Positions 57,135 through 64,000 of a stretch of 64,000 nucleotides of DNA are shown here, piece by piece. The stretch spans positions 1,935,795-1,999,794 of the forward strand of contig UESW01003835.1 in assembly GCA_900491605.1 (NCBI GenBank), read 5' to 3'. The DNA comes from Calamus simplicifolius (Eukaryota; Streptophyta; Magnoliopsida; Arecales; Arecaceae). Numbering within the stretch: the stretch's first letter is position 1; every line of letters begins with the position of its first letter. The notes beneath the pieces were generated by a model that saw nothing but the letters and a program-made list of their open reading frames with translations, did no database searches and was not told where the DNA came from. The position numbers were made by a program, and so were the translations under genes.

Positions 57135-58708
57135 GTCTTAATTTTAGGTACCCAAGCCTTCTTGGGTCCTTCATGGTTAGATGCATTAAATATTGTTCCT
57201 TTGGGAACCCAAATCATCTTTCTTTTATTATGTGGAGATTTACACATATAAGATTTATGTCCTTTGTTTCCACATTTAAAACAAGTAATATTTGATGATT
57301 TTTCAGCATGTATAAAAATATTTTTCAAAGATTTTTGCTTTTTAAGTGGATTATATCCTAATCCAGCTTTATCAAAAACAGCTTTTTGATTATCCAAAAT
57401 CATATTAAGTTTGATAGAGCTCAAAGTAAATTTATCAACTATAGGTTTAAGTCTATCAACTTCATTTTTCAAACTTTCATTTTCTTTTATCAAAACTTCT
57501 TTTTCTACAACATGCTTTTCATTTTCTAAGGATAGTTTTTGCATTTGATTTTTCAGATCTTTGTTCTTTGAACTTAAGTTTGCAAAATCATCCATTAATT
57601 CATAAAAAGCACTATGCAATTCATCGAAAGTAAAATCATCAAGAAAACTCGGACTTACCTCATCATTGTCCGCCATGAAGCATAGATTGGCCATTTCACT
57701 CTTTTCTTCCTCTTCGGAACTTGAGCTTTCCGAATCACTCCATGTGGCCATCATTGCCTTCTTTTTGAATTTCGGGTGCCTTTCTTTAGTTGTGGGCATT
57801 CAGATTTAAAATGACCCGGCTTCTTACATTCAAAACAAATAACTTCTTTTTCTTTGCCCTTGTCCTCATCTTTTCTTGCAAAGGGCTTTTTCTTTTCAAA
57901 CTTCTTCTTCTTCATGAATCTTTTAAATTTCCTTGTGATGAGTGCCATGTCCTCATCATCACTTTCATCTTCAGATTCATGAGGCTCTTCCATATATTCA
58001 GAAATCTTAAGAGCCATAGTCCTCTTCTTCTTTGACTCATCATCATCAACATGTTGCTTAATTTGAAGCTCATGAGTCATCAAGGATCCCAATAATTCTT
58101 CCAGGGGTAGGGTACTTAGATCCTTTGCCTCTTGTATTGCAGTCACTTTAGCTTCCCAAGTCCTAGGCAAAGAACGTAAAACCTTCCTCACAAGATCAGA
58201 ATTATCATAAGATTTACCAAGGCTTTTTAAACCATTAACTATATCAGTAAATCTTGTAAACATATCAGTAATAGATTCACATGCATCCATCTTAAACAAT
58301 TCATACTTATGAACTAGCATGTTAATCTTGGATTCCTTGACTTGATTTGTTCCCTCATGGGTAACCTCAAGTCTATCCCAGATTTCCTTAGCAGAAATGC
58401 AAATAGATATACGATTGAATTCATTTGCATCTAATGAGCAGTATAAAACATTCATTGCTTTGGCATTAAGTTGTGCCAATTTTTTATCATGTTCATCCCA
58501 TTCCGTTTCCGGTTTAGGAATCTCCATGCCATTAACTCTAGCAGTGGGTGTGTGTGGTCCATTGACTATAATGCTCCATAGATCATAGTCAAGTGCTTGA
58601 ATGAAAATTTTCATTCTAGCCTTCCAATAACCATAGTTTAACCATTAAACAAGGGTGGTCTATTAGTAGATTGGCCTTCGAAAAAGATGAACCAGCTTGA
58701 GTTGCCAT
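57131..58708 (-). pseudogene. S1 gag
   Basis: Minus strand. The likely start is at 58708 (MATQAGSSF), with a short loss near 58635. A long frame from 58614 reads FIQALDYDLWSIIVNGPHTP, EWDEHDKKLAQLNAKAMNVL and YELFKMDACESITDMFTRFT (UBN2-like gag), then CFECKKPGHFKSEC, the first CCHC knuckle. A frameshift near 57780 moves into the 57799-57131 frame: ATWSDSESSSSEEEEK, a coiled coil (ENESLKNEVDRLKPIVDKF) and a second knuckle, CFKCGNKGHKSYMC. It forms the particle and binds element RNA. Two knuckles and the long acidic and coiled middle are typical of Sirevirus gag. Confidence 0.88.
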
Positions 58709-58754
58709 GTGGATCTTTGACTCTTGATCGTTAGATCAAATCAAATGAGCACTA

Positions 58755-58766
58755 GCTCTGATACCA
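58755..58766 (-). promoter_or_regulatory. S1 primer binding site (initiator Met tRNA type)
   Basis: The minus strand reads tggtatcagagc two bases after the 5' LTR end. The same 12-base word is used by LD. Confidence 0.93.
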
Positions 58767-58768
58767 AT

Positions 58769-60158
58769 TGTTGGTCCAGATAGCAACCCAAGAGGGGGGG
58801 TGAATTGGGTTTTTCAAAAATTTAAACTCTTTTGAAAAATAACCCCAGCGGAAATAAAAACTTAGATTCACAAATTAAAACAGAATATGCACAAATAGAG
58901 AGTTAAAGATAAAGAGACAATCACGGCAAACACAGGAGATTTTATAGTGGTTCGGTGTACCTACACCTACGTCCACTCCCAAGTATCTCTTGGGTCCACA
59001 CTATAATCAATCTGATTACAGCAGAGTTGTTTTGCAAGCTCACAACTCGAACTTGTTTTTTTTCGGGTGCACAACGAACCCAGCTGGTTTTCAAGGCTCA
59101 CCAGCACAAAACCTAACACCACAAGCTAATGCTTGCACAAGGCTAACAGCCTCAACTGAATCAATCACCAGATTGACCCAGCAAACAATATTTATTTTTA
59201 CAAGATAAACAGCTCCTCCAATGAGCAAATATACAATAATGAAACAAGAATAAAAGGATAGGAATCAAAGCCTGATTCGCAGATCTTGGTGGCTTTTTTC
59301 CTTCTCTTCCTTTGAATGGATCTTCCTTCAAGATGCTTTGAGACTCAGAAGATCAGAAAACTAGGGCTTCTTTCTTCCCTTGAGATTTCTTCGAAATAGA
59401 ACAACAAAAGTTTGGAATCTCTCTCTTTTCTTTTGGGGAATCAGTATAATCTTTCTTACGAGTTTTCCCTCTTTTCTCTTTTGATTTTCTGATGGATTTC
59501 ACAGATTTCTCTCTATTCTTTTCTTTTTGTCTCTCTTGTCTCTTCTTTTTGGATGCAGCAAACCCTCTTCTTATAGATCCCGATTAATCCATAAATAGTT
59601 TAAAACTATCCATTAGAAACAAGTGTAAGAAGGATTAGATCCATAAATAGCAATAGCCGTTGGGATTAAAAAAGATAAAGATAAAGTTTAGAGTCGTTCT
59701 GACAGTTCTGGAGTCGCGTCTGACATTCTGGAGTCGGCTGTAACTTTTCTGGAGTCGGCTCTAACTTGAAAATCTTTAATCCGCTCGATTTGGAGTCGTC
59801 TCGACTTTCTGGGGTCGACACAAAAATCTTCTGGAGTCGACTCTAATAGTTCTAGAGTCGACTCTAAGTCGTGGCCTGAAAAACCATCGTTCTGTCTTTT
59901 CATTGGAGTCGGCTCTAACAGTCATGGAGTCGACTCTAAGTCTGTGCCATTTTCGGAGTCGACTCTGCGATTCCATGTGTCGACTCTAATGTCTGCAATC
60001 TTACCTTGACATTAGATTCGAACTAGAACTTACTTTATCTTATGATTTTGATTAATAGAACATATCATAAACTGAAAAATTAAACCAAAATCATTAGTAA
60101 CTTCAAATGTTATACTCAAATAGTTTTGTTAATCATAAAAATCCTCAATTGGGTCAAC
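58769..60158 (-). repeat. S1 5' LTR (1390 bp), end base lost
   Basis: Matches 50051-51449 along its length. Its outer end reads gggtcaac and goes directly into S2, where the other LTR has gggtcaaca, so the terminal base and any target duplication are missing. Motif cluster gagtcgactct at about 59700-59990. Confidence 0.88.
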
Positions 60159-61600
60159 TTGTATAGGATTTTTAGTTAAATTAATTGCACTAGTATTATC
60201 ACATATAAAAGGAGTTTATCAAGTGTTATGCCATAGTCTTCAAGTTGTCGCTTAATCCAAAGGATTTGAGCACAGCAACTTCCAGCTGCAACATATTCAG
60301 CTTCAGCAGTAGATAATGCAACCGAATTTTGCTTTTTGCTAAACCATGAGATTAAGTTACTTCCTAAGAATTGACATGCACCACTTGTGCTTTTTCTATC
60401 TAATTTACATCCAGCATAATCAGAATCAGAAAATGCAATCAAATTTAATGTTGAGTCTCTAGAATACCATAACCTACATTTTTAGTTCCACTTAATATCT
60501 TAGTATTCTTTTTACAGCAATTAAATGTGATTCTTTAGGTTCAGATTGAAATCTAGCACATAAGCAAACAGCAAACATATATCTGGTCTACTTGCAGTTA
60601 AGTAAAGTAGAGATCCGATCATACCTCTATAATATTTTGATCAACTTCTTACCATCTTCATCTTTATCCAATTTGCATGAAGGACTCATTGGTGTTCCGA
60701 GGGTTTGATTGATTCCATTCCAAACTTCTTTGAGAATTTTCTTGTGTATTTGTTTGGTTGATGAAGATTCCCTCTTTGCTTTGTTTGATTTGAGTCCTAG
60801 GAAGAAGTTGAGTTCTCCCATCATGCTCATTTCAAATTCTCCCTGCATTAACTTAGCAAATTCTTGACATAAAAGATTGTTAGTAGCACCAAATACAATA
60901 TCATCTACATATATTTGTACTACTAATAAATCTTATCTTTTCTTTTCAAAAATAAGGTTTTATCAACATTTTCTCTTAAAAAATCATTTTCAATTAAAAA
61001 TTTACTTAATCTATCATACCAAGCTCTAGGTGCTTGTTTTAAACCATAAAGTGCTTTGTGTAATTTAAAACATGATTTGGAAATTCATGATCTTCAAAAC
61101 CTGGTGGTTGTTCTACATAAACTTCCTCATTTATAAATCCATTTAAAAACACTTTTAACATCCATTTGAAATAAATTGATTCATATGACATGCAAATGCA
61201 AGTAATAGTCTAATTGCTTCTAATCTAGCTACAGGTGCAAAGGTTTCATCAAAATCAATTCCTTCTTCTTGATTATATCCTTTTGCAACTAATCTAGCTT
61301 TATTTCTAATTACTATGCCATTTTCATCTAATTTATTTCTAAATACCATTTAGATCCTATAACAGAATGACCTTTAGGTCTATCAACTAAGGTCCATACA
61401 TTATTTCTAGTAAATTGATTTAATTCTTCTTGCATAGCTAACATCCAGTTATTATCTTTTTCAGCTTCTTCAATAGTTTTAGGTTCAATTTGAGATACAA
61501 ATGCAAGATGATTATTGATATTTCTCATAGATGATCTAGTTCTTACACCTTGAGATGGATCACCTATAATTAATTCCTTTAGATGTCCTATAGGCATATC
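60159..61600 (-). pseudogene. S2 RNase H and RT
   Basis: RNase H, 60442-60176, is open: AFSDSDYAGCKLDRKSTSGA, SKKQNSVALSTAEAEYVAAG, SCCAQILWIKRQLEDYGITL, so this domain is better preserved than in S1. RT pieces: MSMMGELNFFLGLKSNK (60848-60627), the YVDD region near 60915-60895, KARLVAKGYNQEEGIDFDET (61349-61155) and AMQEELNQFTRNNVWTLVDR (61597-61328). At least six frame breaks are seen. Confidence 0.85.
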
Positions 61601-63060
61601 TCCAATCTCTAGGAAGATCTACATCATTATGATTAGTATCAATAACATCAACTTAGGTGAATCATATCTTTAGCTTCTTGTTCATGATCCGAAGATACAT
61701 CTATATTTAATTTTTAAATATTTCTCTCTAGCAAATTTGTATCTTCCTCATCATCAATCTTTTCTGAACTTGATGCTAAAGATTCATCAAAAACTACATG
61801 AATAGATTCTTCTACAATTAAGTTTTTCTTGTTAAATACTCTATAGGCTTTACTAGTTGTTGAATATCCTAAGAATATGCCTTCATCAGATTTTGCATCA
61901 AATTTTCCTAAGTTGTCTTTACCATTATTAAATGAAACATTTACAACCAAATGCATGAAAATAACTAATGTTTGGTTTTCTATTATGCCATAGTTCATAA
62001 GGAGTTTTTTAAGGATTGGTTTATTAAAGCTCTATTAAGGATGTAACATGCTGTGTTTATAGCTTCCGCCCAAAAGTACTTTGGGAGTTGGCTTTCACAT
62101 AGCATGGTACGGGCCATGTCTTCTAAGTTCTATTTTTCTTTCTACAACTCCATTTTGTTGTGGTGTTCTAGGTGCAGAAAATTATGATGTAATTCCATTT
62201 TCAATGCAAAATTTTAAATAAAATTTTCAAATTCTGTTCCATGATCACTTCTAAGAGACACTATGGTGTTGTTTTTCTCATTAGTGACTTTCTTGAAGAA
62301 TTTCATGAATATAGGGAAAGTCTCATCCTTGTGAGCCAAAAATAATACCCAAGTGAATCTAGAATAATCATCTACTATCACAAGACCATATTTCTTTCCT
62401 CCTAGACTAGTGGTTCTAGTAGGTCCAAAAAGATCCATGTGAAGTAGCTCTAGTGGCCTAGAAGTGGAAACAATATTTTTAGATTTGAAAGAGTTTCTAG
62501 TTTGTTTTCCAAATTGACATGCATCACAAATTTGTTATTTTCAAAATCTAACTTTGGAAGTCCTTTAACTAAATCCATTCTAATTAATTTTGAAATTAGG
62601 TGTGTGCTTGCATGACCTAATCTACGATGCCATAACCATCCAATCTCATTCACATTAGCATTATCAGCAACTAAGCAATGATTACTAGTAGACAAATTGT
62701 CTAAATCAATCAAGTATACATTGCCATTTCTATTCCAATAAATACAATGCTATTGTCAATGGATTAGAAACAGTGCAAATAGAAGATTCAAAATAGACTT
62801 TGAAACCTTTATCACATAATTGGCTAATACTAATTAAATTATGTTTTAAACCATCAATATAAAACATTCTCAATAAAAGTGGAGGGAGTTATTTGAATTT
62901 TACCAAACCCCATAATTTGGCCTTTGCCATTGTCTCCAAATGTAACAACTCCTCCTCTTTTATCTTCAAGTGATGTCCTTGTCACCCGTCATATGTCTTG
63001 AGCAGCTGCTATCAAGATACCACTTTCGTTTTGATCTTTTGGCCGCAAGACACTCCTGCA
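61601..63060 (-). pseudogene. S2 integrase and protease
   Basis: Linker and integrase-end pieces: GKFDAKSDEGIFLGYSTTSK (61998-61714). Core: MDLFGPTRTTSLGGKKYGLV and VSLRSDHGTEFENF (62438-62214). Zinc region: WLWHRRLGHASTHLISKLIR (62713-62450). Protease: KRKWYLDSSCSRHMTGD near 63030-62985, where the usual DSG reads DSS, so the active-site glycine is lost. Several frame breaks. Confidence 0.83.
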
Positions 63061-64000
63061 AGATAATCAAACTTTTGTTTAGGTACCCAAGCTTTCTTGG
63101 GTCCTTCATGGTTAGTAGCAATAAGATTGTTCCTTTCAGAACCCATATTTTCTTTTCTAGAATCATTAAGTTCTTGTTAGTTTTCTTAATATTACATTCA
63201 TATGATTTATGTCCTTTTGACCGCATTTAAATAAGTAATATTTTGCCAGCACGTACAAAAATATTTTTAAAGATTTTTGTTTCCTAAGAGGTTATTCTAA
63301 TCCTGCCTGTTAAAAATAACTTTTTGACTATCTAAAACATGTTTAATTTTGAACTTAAAGTAAATTATCAACTATATCCTTATATTTTTCAATTTTTTTC
63401 TTTAACTTAATGTTTTCATTAGAAATTGATTCCTTTTCTTTTAAAAAATCTTCTTTTTCAGATTTCAGATCTTTAATTTCAAGAGCTAATTCATTTTTCT
63501 CTTTAAAGATTTAATTTTCATTTTTAAAGATTTGTTCTTTTTTTCAAAACTTTGAATCAGCAACTAATTCATTAAATGCATCAAATAATTCATCAAATAT
63601 AAAGTCATGAGTTTTAGAACTTACCTCATCATCCTCTTTGCCATGAAGCAAATGTTTGCAACTTCCTTTTGTTCTTCCTCGAAGAGGATTCTTCACTATC
63701 ACTCCATGTTGCAACATATGCCTTCTTCTTCTTCTTACCCCTTTTTCAATTGAGGACATTCATATCTAAAATGTCCGGTTTCTTACATTCATAGCAAGTC
63801 AAGAGTTTTTTTTTTTTTCTTTCTTTCTCTTTTTCCCTTTCACCTTCCATCTTAATTTCAGATTTCTTTTTGTGGAAGGGTCTCCTTTTTTGCATGAATT
63901 TCTTAAACTTTCTAGCAAGGAGAGCTATCTCATCATCATCATCTTCATCATCACTGCTGTTTTCTCAATTCTGCAGCCTTAAGAGCAATAGTTTCTTTTT
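63061..64000 (-). pseudogene. S2 gag, partial
   Basis: The second-knuckle region is decayed (KGHKSYEC at about 63205). A low-complexity Lys/Glu-rich coiled stretch is at about 63350-63560, with the acidic segment and first-knuckle region near 63700-63790. The gag N-terminus is outside the window. (CTTT)-rich and (CATCAT)-rich stretches at 63800-63960 are codon runs for Lys/Glu and Asp. Confidence 0.75.

Larger units (their letters stand above)
50051..60158 (-). mobile_element. S1: Sirevirus-like Ty1/Copia element with third ORF
   Basis: LTRs at 50051-51449 and 58769-60158, primer site and polypurine tract on the minus strand, then gag, pol (protease, integrase, RT, RNase H in Copia order) and an extra ORF between pol and the 3' LTR. 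A large gag with two zinc knuckles and a gene after pol are traits of the Sirevirus genus (family knowledge). It sits in the antisense gene of E3. The five bases before it are agaac; the right end runs straight into S2 and shows no matching duplication. Confidence 0.9.
60159..64000 (-). mobile_element. S2: older Sirevirus-like Copia copy, 3' part missing, runs off the window
   Basis: Starts inside RNase H and continues through RT, integrase, protease and into gag in the same orientation as S1. It lacks ORF3 and a 3' LTR. Open frames are much shorter than in S1 owing to many small losses, so it is older or under no constraint for longer. Confidence 0.88.

Noticed and set aside
1..64000. tRNA or rRNA genes
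   Set aside because: The tRNA-like words found (tggtatcagagc, tggcgcgccaggta) are primer sites at LTR borders; no cloverleaf or rRNA segment was noticed.

Overview
The window is plant nuclear DNA made almost entirely of nested retrotransposons. Plant-type Ty3/Gypsy elements with an extra RNase H and an antisense gene, a Ty1/Copia Sirevirus-like element with a third ORF, and a large non-autonomous LTR element together point to a seed plant. A monocot is my guess and the sequence does not settle it. I see no intact host gene.

Layout, left to right. (1) 1-9740: G1, a degenerate Tat-lineage Gypsy element on the + strand whose 5' end lies outside the window. It holds broken gag-pol, a two-tier tandem array, an antisense gene with its own TATA box, and a 3' LTR. 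(2) 9741-13710: AT-rich flanking DNA with two 5'-truncated LINE tails and long microsatellites. (3) 13716-35913: E2, a second Tat-type family on the + strand, with target duplication gtcca, inserted into the second LINE fragment. (4) 24369-32920: LD, a non-autonomous minus-strand element with 3.1 kb LTRs, inserted into the antisense gene of E2 with target duplication acttt. (5) 35938-37181: flanking DNA without a recognisable gene. (6) 37182-50050: E3, a sister copy of E2 and the best-preserved Gypsy copy, with a 5'-truncated LTR. (7) 50051-60158: S1, a Sirevirus-like Copia element on the minus strand, inserted at the 5' end of the E3 antisense gene. It has two LTRs, gag, pol and a downstream ORF3. 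(8) 60159-64000: S2, an older, more decayed Copia copy in the same orientation, running off the window.

The Gypsy elements share one plan: LTR, primer site, gag, protease, RT, Gypsy RNase H, second (archaeal-type) RNase H, integrase, a ~140-bp tandem array, a ~48-bp tandem array, an antisense gene, LTR. The antisense gene encodes a protein with an N-terminal region resembling the plant 'putative gypsy type transposon' family (Transposase_28) and a long C-terminal coiled coil. Two GT-AG introns sit at matching places in diverged copies, which is the best evidence that it is a real transcription unit. E2 and E3 share three inactivating lesions in integrase, although E2 still has its own target duplication, so this family seems to have been mobilised in trans. 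S1 carries an unrelated accessory ORF in the sense direction after pol. All coding regions here are damaged to some degree. All domain calls come from reading motifs by eye; no database search was possible.
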